Source: a virus
Strand: one strand, 5' to 3'
Length of the DNA: 41,687 nt
Virus record (IMG/VR): IMGVR_UViG_3300009790_003608
Span: 1-41,687 of that record
The translations under genes and the position numbers were made by a program. Shown piece after piece: positions 8,035 through 15,377 of the stretch. Within the stretch, counting starts at the first letter, position 1; every line of letters begins with the position of its first letter. The notes beneath the pieces were generated by a model that was not told where the DNA came from, did not search any database, and saw only the letters and a program-made list of their open reading frames with translations.

Positions 8035-8880
8035 TTATAGTTCGGTCCATTCTATTAATATACGATTTTTTATGGTATTTTCCAACTGTTCTATTTCGTC
8101 ATCATATGAAAATCCATCAGCATTTTCTCTTATAGATTTTTTTTCTTTCCAATAATGACGATAGTATTTATAAGCATCTTTATATTTAAGAATACCATTA
8201 GATTTACCAAAAAATCTAGATTCATCACTTTTATATACCTTGTCTATAAGCGTCTCATATTGTATCTCATGAATGTCTAGTAGATGCTTAAGTAATAACT
8301 GTTCAGCATAGATTAAATATTTAGAGTTAGGTGCTTTTAATCGTGTGAACTCAGTCATTAACTCTAAACTTGTGGTTGCATATGATTGTGTAAACCTATA
8401 ATCTGGGAAGTATAAGAAGCTACAGTTTATAGCGTCAAGGTTAGGTCTGCTTATTATATGTTTTACCTGTCTTATAATAGAATCCATAGGACCTAGATAA
8501 TAACCATCACCATCTTCCTCATGAGCTACTACTATTTTATCTCTTAAAAACTTTTCAAAGCTTTTATATACTACAAAATCGTTATCCATAATAACGACAG
8601 GGCCTTTCACTCTACTTAATACTTGAAGTTTTGAAGAAGCCCAAAAAACATTTTTATCTACAAACTTATTATCAGCTAATATTTCAATATTATCCCATAA
8701 CTCTAGTACACTTAACTTATTAAACGTTTCATAAGTAAGTTCATCTATATGTAACTCAGTAGTATATGAAGGATTATGTTTTTTCCATTGTATAACAGAA
8801 GCAAACATCATTAGTAAGTCAAACTTAGTGTAGAAAGACTTATGTTTTCTAATATTTTCTAAAACCCAGATTATCTTCAA
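8035..8880 (-). CDS. Probable glycosyltransferase (GT-A-like, DUF6734-like)
   Basis: 281 residues. An N-terminal strand (KIIWVLENI) is followed by PVVIMDNDFVVY at 94-105, whose DND is in the right context for a DxD metal/nucleotide-sugar motif. Further on come NCSFLYFPD (151-159) and YAEQLLLKHLL (190-200), an arrangement seen in uncharacterised glycosyltransferase-like families of bacteria and phages. The start codon is TTG (8878-8880); AGGA lies two bases before it and there is no ATG near the first strand, so the start is less sure than others. It is the first gene of the glycan island after the adhesin block. Confidence 0.6.
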   Translation of the reverse strand: MKIIWVLENIRKHKSFYTKFDLLMMFASVIQWKKHNPSYTTELHIDELTYETFNKLSVLELWDNIEILADNKFVDKNVFWASSKLQVLSRVKGPVVIMDNDFVVYKSFEKFLRDKIVVAHEEDGDGYYLGPMDSIIRQVKHIISRPNLDAINCSFLYFPDYRFTQSYATTSLELMTEFTRLKAPNSKYLIYAEQLLLKHLLDIHEIQYETLIDKVYKSDESRFFGKSNGILKYKDAYKYYRHYWKEKKSIRENADGFSYDDEIEQLENTIKNRILIEWTEL

Positions 8881-8888
8881 ATCCTATA

Positions 8889-9335
8889 TTAAGTAAAATA
8901 GGCGTAAAAGTTTTGTTGAGATGTGTAATCAGAGACTGTTAAGTCAAGGTCTGCTGAAGTACTTATTTGAGATCCTCCTCCTCCTGAAGCTGTTCTCCAT
9001 TCTGAAAAGTTATAAGGGTAAGTACCTGCTGCTGTTAATCTAACATAACTATATGTGCCGTAGTCTACATTTTTTATTTGTAATGTTCCTGTTGAAGTTC
9101 CAGAGGTATATGGATAAGTGATTTGAACAGTACCATTAGTTCCTGCTACTACATTACCATAAAACCAACTTCTATTATATATTTCACTCACACTAGATGG
9201 ATTACTTGCTGCTGGATAAGCATCTGATAGTACTGTAGAAAGTGTAATATCAGTGTTATCAGTAAATCCTGCATTTGACCAAACATCGAAACTGCCGAAG
9301 TTTACGTTTGAAGTTGTGTAAGTATATACAGCCAT
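8889..9335 (-). CDS. Small beta-rich virion-like protein, unknown
   Basis: 148 residues, rich in Ser, Thr, Tyr and Gly, with no charged helices, no signal peptide and predicted mainly beta. YTYTTSNVNFGSFDVW opens the protein and ASGGGGSQIS precedes a C-terminal strand-rich stretch. Composition matches the adjacent fibre and adhesin proteins rather than the enzymes that follow, so I infer a structural or fibre-tip role. I do not recognise the family. It is separated from the next upstream gene by one base. Confidence 0.55.
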   Translation of the reverse strand: MAVYTYTTSNVNFGSFDVWSNAGFTDNTDITLSTVLSDAYPAASNPSSVSEIYNRSWFYGNVVAGTNGTVQITYPYTSGTSTGTLQIKNVDYGTYSYVRLTAAGTYPYNFSEWRTASGGGGSQISTSADLDLTVSDYTSQQNFYAYFT

Positions 9336-9336
9336 T

Positions 9337-9885
9337 TTATTTTTTTACTATTTTCTTTCCAAACTTTTTTTCAAGTTCTTCTTTTAAATGTTGATAAGCA
9401 AACTCAAAAGGTTTTTCCATTAAGGAATAATCTATTAGTTTTCTTTTTTTAGTTACCGTATTAACTTGTACCTTTTCTTCTCTTTTTACTGTCTTTATTT
9501 TTTCTATTTCATCTCCATTTTCATCAAATGAAATAAAAGGTACTTGTTTTTCGACAACTTTTTTTTCGTAGATCGGTTGATCAATATTAACCTCAACTAC
9601 TGTTGGAACTTTATAGTAGTTTTCTATAGCTACTTCTGTTCCTTCTATATCGTCTTTATTTTTATAATAGACGACTTCTTTATTAACTAATCCTCCAGCA
9701 TTCGTTAGAGGATCATCTAAATATTTTCTATAAAACTTACTTGCTGCTTTTTTATTAATCCAGCAAGTTGTTGTATACTCTAACTGAGCTTGTACCTTAT
9801 TGATCCTACATGTTTCTATTCTAATGTAGGCCTCTTTAGTTGAACCTCTGCTAGTGTCTAACTCTGCTTTTATAACTAATCCCAT
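9337..9885 (-). CDS. Protein of unknown function, charged
   Basis: 182 residues. The N-terminal 100 residues are mixed alpha/beta (GLVIKAELDT, YIRIETCRINK, TTTCWINKKAASKFY). The middle consists of alternating Lys/Glu/Val strands (YEKKVVEKQVPF, KREEKVQVNTV), and a C-terminal helix (HLKEELEKKFGKK) is strongly charged. Its composition differs from the Gly/Ser-rich neighbours, and it looks like a folded accessory protein, perhaps a fibre chaperone or adaptor. This is guesswork. A TATTTATA motif lies 23 bases upstream. Confidence 0.55.
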   Translation of the reverse strand: MGLVIKAELDTSRGSTKEAYIRIETCRINKVQAQLEYTTTCWINKKAASKFYRKYLDDPLTNAGGLVNKEVVYYKNKDDIEGTEVAIENYYKVPTVVEVNIDQPIYEKKVVEKQVPFISFDENGDEIEKIKTVKREEKVQVNTVTKKRKLIDYSLMEKPFEFAYQHLKEELEKKFGKKIVKK

Positions 9886-9908
9886 TTTATAACATTTTAT
9901 TTATTTAA

Positions 9909-9916
9909 TATAAATA
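9909..9916 (-). promoter_or_regulatory. TATTTATA motif, candidate late promoter element
   Basis: Perfect copy in the 42-base gap between the LamG adhesin gene and the 182-residue gene, 23 bases before the ATG at 9885. Confidence 0.4.
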
Positions 9917-9927
9917 GTTTATTTTGA

Positions 9928-11553
9928 TTATACAAAGTTTGTTTTAGTAGCGTTATAAAAGCTTGTTACGTCGGCTTGAGTGAAATGTTCATTATAAAAT
10001 GCTACAATACCTATTAACCCATTGTGAAAGTATCTAGTCGTTGAACCTATACCTCCTACTGTAAAGGGTAAACTACCGTTACCTCCCATGTTTATTGAAG
10101 AGTTTGTTGCACGAGATGTAGTATCAAGATATAAAGTATGATTCCCACTTGAATCTAATGTTTGAGTTATCATATACCAAGTACCATCAGACAAAGTATA
10201 TGATACTTCACCTCCAGTATTATTTCCTATATAATAATATAAGTTACTATTAGAGTTAACTCTTCCTACATAGTTATAAGAATTGCTTTCTTGCCAACCT
10301 GATAATGAATATCCATCGGTTCCATTACCATCAAAACGCATCCATTTTATTAAAGTCTGTTTAGTACTTGGTCTAGTTAAACTATGGTAAATTTTATCAT
10401 TACTACCGTCAAAAGTATAATAAGGAGTATTGTTTAATGTAGCTCCATCTACAGTACCGTTCCTTCCATTACCTGATAAGTCTGTAATAGTAGAAGAACC
10501 TCTAGAGGCAAAATCATCAGGTCTCCATAATATAGCTAAATCACTTTGTTTAGGTATCACAAAATCAGAAGTAGAACCTACATTAAATGTTCCTGATACG
10601 TTAAACTGATTATATTTTCTACCATTACCAGCATCTCCTATTATACCTCCGGCACAATCAATAGAACCACTATCGTAAGCTACTATAACAACTCCTGATC
10701 CTCCTTCTTTACCGTAGTTATCAGCACCTCCGCCGCCTCCTCCTCCACCGGTATTAGCAGTACCTGCTTGTGCTACAGCAGTATTACCTCTTGCTCCAAC
10801 TCCTCCACCTCCGTCACCGGGTGATGTAGCTGATTGTCCTGTAGATACTCCACCAGAACCTCCCCCTGCTCTAGTAACTGAAGCACCGGTTATTTTACTT
10901 GCTTTTCCATCTCCTCCTGCACCGTTTCCATCGGTGTTACCAGCTTCAGATGCTCCTCCGCCACCACCTCCCGGGTAAGCGCCACTCGCTACTCCATTAC
11001 CACCGGCAAACCCTTGACCTGCAGTTCCTGAAGCTCCCGAAGTATCGTATGCTCCTCCTCCACCGGAACCTCCACCACCAGCTTCTCCACCTTGTTTAGA
11101 TCCTCCTCCACCTTCAACTGTAGATATAGTTGTTATTGTAGAACCAGCTATTGAAGAAACATTTCCATTTCCTCCGTTTGTATTACCTGCTACGGATCCT
11201 CCAGCTCCAACAGTTATTGTAAAAGTCGAACCTGAAGTTACACTATCTATTGAAGATGATAAATAACCTCCTGCTCCACCTCCACCAGAGTTAGAGTTTG
11301 ATCCACCTCCTCCACCGCCAGCTATTACAACGTATTCTATATTACTACTACCTCCACCTCCTGCTGGTGCAGTTTGTGTTCCTACAATCTCCCAAGCATT
11401 ACCGGTATAAACTTTTACAACATTATCTGTAGTATCATGATATATACTTCCTGTATTAGGATTAGTAATAGAAGAAGAAATAGGATGTCTGGGAAGAGTT
11501 AAAGATCCTGATGTTGTAGTGTTACCGTTAAGAAATGGACTAAATACCTTCAT
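9928..11553 (-). CDS. Glycine-rich adhesin-like protein with C-terminal LamG domain
   Basis: 541 residues in three parts. Residues 1-65 are a short N-terminal module ending TGSIYHD...VKVYTGNAWEIVG, shared with the paralog starting at 13632. Residues about 70-310 are a glycine-rich domain that begins IEYVVIAGGGGGG, contains repeated GGGG runs, and closes with GSGVVIVAYDSGS and a SGTFNV strand. Residues about 330-541 are a LamG/concanavalin-like domain (YYTFDGSNDKIYHS, HTLYLDTTS, FHNGLIGIVAFYNEHF). Polyglycine domains of this sort form the receptor-binding tips (gp38 adhesins) of T-even-like phages, and LamG domains commonly bind carbohydrate. I infer a receptor-binding virion protein. It is the last and only LamG-bearing member of the four-gene glycine-rich run. 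Confidence 0.72.
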   Translation of the reverse strand: MKVFSPFLNGNTTTSGSLTLPRHPISSSITNPNTGSIYHDTTDNVVKVYTGNAWEIVGTQTAPAGGGGSSNIEYVVIAGGGGGGSNSNSGGGGAGGYLSSSIDSVTSGSTFTITVGAGGSVAGNTNGGNGNVSSIAGSTITTISTVEGGGGSKQGGEAGGGGSGGGGAYDTSGASGTAGQGFAGGNGVASGAYPGGGGGGASEAGNTDGNGAGGDGKASKITGASVTRAGGGSGGVSTGQSATSPGDGGGGVGARGNTAVAQAGTANTGGGGGGGGADNYGKEGGSGVVIVAYDSGSIDCAGGIIGDAGNGRKYNQFNVSGTFNVGSTSDFVIPKQSDLAILWRPDDFASRGSSTITDLSGNGRNGTVDGATLNNTPYYTFDGSNDKIYHSLTRPSTKQTLIKWMRFDGNGTDGYSLSGWQESNSYNYVGRVNSNSNLYYYIGNNTGGEVSYTLSDGTWYMITQTLDSSGNHTLYLDTTSRATNSSINMGGNGSLPFTVGGIGSTTRYFHNGLIGIVAFYNEHFTQADVTSFYNATKTNFV

Positions 11554-11556
11554 AGT

Positions 11557-12187
11557 TTATGCTGTATATGTTCCTGATCCTGAAAATATTAATATTGTTT
11601 TGTTACCGTCTGTGGTTACAGTTGGTGAACCTGTTGTTGTACCGGTATAGTTTGATGTAGGCATTCTTAATATTACTACTCCAGATCCTCCAGCACCATG
11701 ATGAGAAGTACCATACCCATAAGCTCCACCTCCTCCACCTCCGGTGTTAGCTGTTCCATCAGTTCCATGACCGTCAGGTTGGTATGTACCACCTGCTCCA
11801 CCTCCACCTGTTCCTCCTGCAACAGCAGATGCTCCATATCTACTATCAGTATGAGAACCTCCTCCTCCTGCTCTAAATGTAGATACTCCTGTTATAGTAG
11901 AAGCTAAACCTGCTCCACCATCACCGCCGGCATTGTGGTCTGTACCGTTAGTACCAGCAGCACCAGCTCCACCGCCACCACCGCCTCTATAGTATATACC
12001 GTTAGCAGTAGAAGATCCTCCTCCGCCACCTCCGTCATTACCTTGACCTACAGTACCTGATCCTCCAGATCCACCACCTGCTACATTATTAGCAGAAGCA
12101 TGCAAACCGGCTCCTCCACCTGATCCTCCAGCTCTACCGTTATCAGGAGTATAACCATTATGTCTACCACCTCCTCCTCCACCTGTT
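11557..12187 (-). CDS. Glycine-rich adhesin-like protein, 3' part of a frame-broken gene
   Basis: This is the C-terminal continuation of the gene that starts at 12626. Read in this frame from about 12187 it begins TGGGGGGRHNGYTPDNG, directly where paralogs have their first poly-glycine run. It continues through GTVGQGNDGGGGGG and ends with GSGVVILRM, SPTVTTDG and SGSGTYTA, nearly the same as the end of the paralog at 14567-13629. There is no convincing start of its own: a TTG at 12105 is available but lies inside the glycine-rich domain. If it is not made by frameshifting, it is probably not translated. Confidence 0.65.
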
Positions 12188-12626
12188 AAGTAATAGTAGT
12201 TATAGTTGATGATTCTATAGTAGTATCAGTACCGTCACCCCCTTGTACATACCCACCTGTTGATAGGGCTCCTCCTGCAGCTCCTCCACCTATAGTAAGA
12301 GTAAACTCAGTTCCAGGAGATACTGAAGATATAGAAGATGATAAATAACCTCCAGCACCTCCTCCGCCACCCCAGCCTCCGCCGGCTGCTCCTCCAGCTA
12401 TAGATAAATACTCGATATCATAAGGAGGGGGTGGTGGGGTTACCTGTGCACCAACTGTTTCCCATCCGTTAGTATTAGCTACTACAACTGTATTAGTTTC
12501 AGTATTTAAAAATAAACTACCAGATAATGGAGTCTGAGGATAAGAACCAGTTCCATAACCGTAAGGAATCTGAAAAGATCCTGTCATGTTTAATGTTCCG
12601 AATATGTCTACGTCTTGAAACTTCAT
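12186..12626 (-). CDS. Glycine-rich adhesin-like protein, 5' part (frame broken at about 12188)
   Basis: 146 residues as read, starting at the ATG at 12626 four bases after the stop of the upstream paralog; the reading frame is open further upstream, but that would overlap the paralog. The N-terminus MKFQDVDIFGTLNMTGSF has the G-x-L-x-x-T-G-S-F pattern seen at the start of several fibre proteins here. Then come GSLFLNTETNTVVVANTNGW and IEYLSIAGGAAGG, the entry to the glycine-rich domain. It stops at TAA right after SSTITTIT. In three paralogs the same position is followed by a glycine run, and the -1 frame supplies one. The repaired product would be 356 residues. Confidence 0.65.
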   Translation of the reverse strand: MKFQDVDIFGTLNMTGSFQIPYGYGTGSYPQTPLSGSLFLNTETNTVVVANTNGWETVGAQVTPPPPPYDIEYLSIAGGAAGGGWGGGGGAGGYLSSSISSVSPGTEFTLTIGGGAAGGALSTGGYVQGGDGTDTTIESSTITTIT

Positions 12627-12630
12627 AATA

Positions 12631-13632
12631 TTACGGGGTTGAAACTGTAAATGTACCAGAGGATGTAAAGGTATGAACTTTAAATCCATCCCCTCTAGTT
12701 GATATAGTATTTCCTCCTGTAGCAGAAATCTTATTAGGATCGTATGCTAATATAACTATTCCTGATCCTCCTGCTACACCTGCTGTTATATTAGAACCAC
12801 CAGCTCCTCCTCCAGTGTTTACTGTACCTACCGTACCTTGTGCAGAGTTACCACCTGCACCACCTCCTCCAGAACCGCCGGCTCCTCCCCCACCACCACC
12901 AGAGGCTCCTCCTCCTCCGCCAGCATAATATGTTGCGACACCAGTTATGTTAGTCTGTTTACCTATACCCCCAGGTTTACCAGCTCCTCCTGAGTTAACA
13001 CCGGCTCCTCCAACAGCTCCGGCACCACCTCCACCTGAACCAGGGTAAGTAGTTCCTCCTCCAGAAGTACCGGAAGTTCCTCCGTTATTACCCTGACCAA
13101 CTGTACCTGTTCCTCCTGGGTTATTATATTGTCCACCAGCTCCTCCTCCACCTGAGCCTCCGTTTCCAGCTGTGTAAGAAGAACCATATCCAGATCCATT
13201 TCCTCCTCCTATTGAAGTTACGGTAGAAAAAGAAGTTCCTGCAGCACTAACTAAAGTAGAATCATCTCCGTTACTATATGCTGCTCCTCCACCTCCAACG
13301 GTAACAGTTATTTGAGTACCAGATTCTACTGATGATAAAGAAGCACTTAATAAACCGCCGGCTCCTCCTCCACCACCTCCGTCGTATGAAGATCCACCGC
13401 CTCCTGCTACAACTAGGTATTCTATATCAGCTGGTTGATATGATGTTGGAGCTGTTTGTGTACCTATAATAGACCAAGCATTACCAGTATAAACTTTAAC
13501 TACATTACCTACTGTATCGTGATATATACTACCAGTTAATGCATTTACACTACCGCTGTTAGGATGGTTTGGTAAAACAAACGACCCACTTACTACAAAT
13601 GATCCGGTAAGTTCTATATTTTCGTGTATCAT
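12631..13632 (-). CDS. Glycine-rich adhesin-like protein
   Basis: 333 residues, intact. The N-terminus MIHENIELTGSFVVSGSF carries the shared fibre entry motif, followed by TGSIYHDTVGNVVKVYTGNAW, which matches the LamG-bearing paralog almost word for word. The glycine-rich domain starts IEYLVVAGGGG at about residue 70 and ends GSGIVILAYDPN, with a final SSGTFTVSTP strand. There is no LamG domain. The start overlaps the previous gene's stop (ATGA). The likely role is a receptor-binding or fibre-tip protein. The presence of several such proteins in a row suggests alternative or hetero-oligomeric tips. Confidence 0.7.
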   Translation of the reverse strand: MIHENIELTGSFVVSGSFVLPNHPNSGSVNALTGSIYHDTVGNVVKVYTGNAWSIIGTQTAPTSYQPADIEYLVVAGGGGSSYDGGGGGGAGGLLSASLSSVESGTQITVTVGGGGAAYSNGDDSTLVSAAGTSFSTVTSIGGGNGSGYGSSYTAGNGGSGGGGAGGQYNNPGGTGTVGQGNNGGTSGTSGGGTTYPGSGGGGAGAVGGAGVNSGGAGKPGGIGKQTNITGVATYYAGGGGGASGGGGGGAGGSGGGGAGGNSAQGTVGTVNTGGGAGGSNITAGVAGGSGIVILAYDPNKISATGGNTISTRGDGFKVHTFTSSGTFTVSTP

Positions 13633-14567
13633 GCTGTGTAAGTACCTGAAGAAGTATAAGTTAATATAGTATAAGAGCCATCTGTTGTAACACTAGGGGA
13701 ACCTGTAGTTGTACCGGAATATTTAGATGTTAACATTCTTAGTACTATAACTCCTGAACCTCCAGTTCCTCCATTTCCTGTTCCAACTGGTCCATTTCCT
13801 ACACCTCCAGCACCACCACCGCCACCTCCGGTGTTAACAGTTCCTACAGTTGCATTAGCGCTACCAACTGCTCCGGCTCCTCCTCCACCAGAGCCTCCAA
13901 CTCCTGCAGCTAAACCAGAAGAATTATACACTCCACCACCGCCACCACCACCTCTGGTAACAGCAGCTCCTGTTATTGTTGATGATAATCCATTACCACC
14001 TGTACCACCTGCTCCTGAAGAACCACCAGCAGTTCCGGCTGTTCCGGCACCACCGCCTCCTCCTCCACGATAAACACCACCAGTAGATCCTCTTCCTCCA
14101 TCAGTACCTTGACCTGTGGTTCCTGATCCGTAGGTAGCTAACTCAGCTCCACCTCCACCACCAGACCCACCGTTTTGAGCTGTACCGGTGCTATAATCAG
14201 CTCCACCACCACCTCCAATACTAGTAATAGTAGTTATTCCTGAACCTGCTATTGATGAACTACCTCCATCATCACCAGCTGCATTAGATGCTGCTGTTCT
14301 TCCAGTACCCCCAGCTCCAATCGTAATAGTAAACTCAGTACCTGAAGTAATACTTAAAGCAGATTCTGTAGAAGAACCACCTCCTGAAGTTTCTGATCCG
14401 GCTCCTGCATATGATGTTCTATATCCTCCAGCACCGCCTCCACCGGTATAAGCTATTCCACCACCTCCGCCTCCAGCGATAACTAAAAAATCCATATTAT
14501 AAGTAACTGGTGGCGGACCAGCAGTAGTAACTGCGTCCCAACCACTTCCGGATACTCCATTATACAC
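13629..14567 (-). CDS. Glycine-rich adhesin-like protein (possibly 3' half of a gene split by a stop)
   Basis: 312 residues from a GTG. The glycine-rich domain opens MDFLVIAGGGGGG and closes GSGVIVLRM, SPSVTTDG and SSGTYTA. The GTG start cuts through a module that is complete in the paralogs: upstream in the same frame lie 44 sense codons (14568-14699), including STPQSGSLWYNTNTGKLE, equivalent to NPNTGSIYHD...VKVYTGNAW in the neighbours. Immediately before them is the TAA that ends the upstream gene. No ATG, GTG or TTG exists between that TAA and 14567. Either translation starts at this GTG with a shortened N-terminus, or the gene is the second half of a 15377-13629 gene. Confidence 0.65.
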   Translation of the reverse strand: MYNGVSGSGWDAVTTAGPPPVTYNMDFLVIAGGGGGGIAYTGGGGAGGYRTSYAGAGSETSGGGSSTESALSITSGTEFTITIGAGGTGRTAASNAAGDDGGSSSIAGSGITTITSIGGGGGADYSTGTAQNGGSGGGGGAELATYGSGTTGQGTDGGRGSTGGVYRGGGGGGAGTAGTAGGSSGAGGTGGNGLSSTITGAAVTRGGGGGGGVYNSSGLAAGVGGSGGGGAGAVGSANATVGTVNTGGGGGGAGGVGNGPVGTGNGGTGGSGVIVLRMLTSKYSGTTTGSPSVTTDGSYTILTYTSSGTYTA

Positions 14568-14702
14568 TTCTAACTTACCTGTATTAGTATTATACCATAA
14601 ACTACCAGATTGAGGTGTAGATGTATCTCTAGAACCAGAAGAACCAGCTCTAACTCTTTCTGCTGTTGTTGCTAAAGAAGCTGATACTGCAGCTGTTCCT
14701 TA
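14568..14702 (-). other. Open in-frame stretch joining two genes across a single TAA
   Basis: TAA at 14700-14702 ends a product finishing AKAGHIV. The codons after it, in the same frame, read GTAAVSASLATTAERVRAG and run on into the glycine-rich gene. In other copies of this module in the window GHIV is followed by Ser-Gly. TCA to TAA is one base, so an ancestral GHIV-S-G with a nonsense change explains the arrangement. Confidence 0.6.
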
Positions 14703-15377
14703 AACTATATGTCCTGCTTTTGCAATGACTGCTTTACCGGATCTTGGAGTACTAAAAGTTATTAAAGTTTGATTACTATTAGTATTTTTAATATTACTAG
14801 GTACTATAACATTATTATTGCTATCATAAACTTGAGTTATTATATTTAAAGAATCAAAGTTATGACTGATAGAAGCTGACATTGCATTTGAAAACGTGGC
14901 GACTGTTGTAGAAGAAGAAACAAAGTTTCCTGTATTTTGTAATATATGTCCTGCTCTTCCTATAACTACTCTACCTGATAATACATCTCCAAATACTATA
15001 TCTACTTGATTAGTATTAGTTGTAGTAACTGTTTGAGGTATTAGTAAAGTATCATCTGATTCAAATACCTGTACAAATACATCTTTAGTACCGAAGTTAT
15101 GTACTACTGAATGAGAAGGTGCGTTTGTGAACGTATCGTTAACTGTTGCAAACTGATTTATGGTTAACCCAGTTAATCCAGCTCCATCTCCAGCAAAAGA
15201 TCCAGATAAGTTACCTCCAGAAACAAATAAAGATCCTGTTATAACAGCAGAACCAGAGAAAGGAAAACCTGCTCCAGATCCTCCACCTCCACCCGATGCA
15301 GTTACAGCGGTTCCGTTTAGTAAAATAGAACCTGTTATATTTAAAGATCCTGATATATTGGGACTATCTATGTACAT
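14700..15377 (-). CDS. Fibre-like protein with two GHIV modules
   Basis: 225 residues. The N-terminus MYIDSPNISGSLNITGSI is the shared fibre entry motif. GFPFSGSAVITGSLFVSG and a GDGAGLTGL turn follow. Then come two tandem copies of a roughly 65-residue beta module: DTFTNAPSHSVVHNFGTKDV, VFESDDTLLIP, SGRVVIGRAGHI for the first; FSNAMSASISHNFDSLNI, VYDSNNNVIVP, SGKAVIAKAGHI for the second. Modules of this type are common in phage tail fibres. The gene begins 14 bases inside the end of the S74 fibre gene and ends at a TAA that may be a nonsense change. It could therefore be the N-terminal shaft of the following glycine-rich adhesin. Confidence 0.65.
   Translation of the reverse strand: MYIDSPNISGSLNITGSILLNGTAVTASGGGGGSGAGFPFSGSAVITGSLFVSGGNLSGSFAGDGAGLTGLTINQFATVNDTFTNAPSHSVVHNFGTKDVFVQVFESDDTLLIPQTVTTTNTNQVDIVFGDVLSGRVVIGRAGHILQNTGNFVSSSTTVATFSNAMSASISHNFDSLNIITQVYDSNNNVIVPSNIKNTNSNQTLITFSTPRSGKAVIAKAGHIV

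Noticed and set aside
13831-14073. Plus-strand proline-rich open frame (and similar ones at 10899-11099, 15160-15384, 40926-41240)
   Set aside because: They are antisense shadows of glycine-rich or acidic minus-strand genes, created by GGN/CCN or GAA/TTC codon complementarity; no ribosome site and no support from neighbours.
9928-14567. Collagen-like protein
   Set aside because: The glycine runs are GGGG-type without the regular G-x-y triplet; the layout fits the polyglycine adhesin type instead.
14700-14702. TAA reassigned as a sense codon in this phage
   Set aside because: Other genes in the window end at TAA in the right places, including TAATG overlaps, so TAA is a normal stop.
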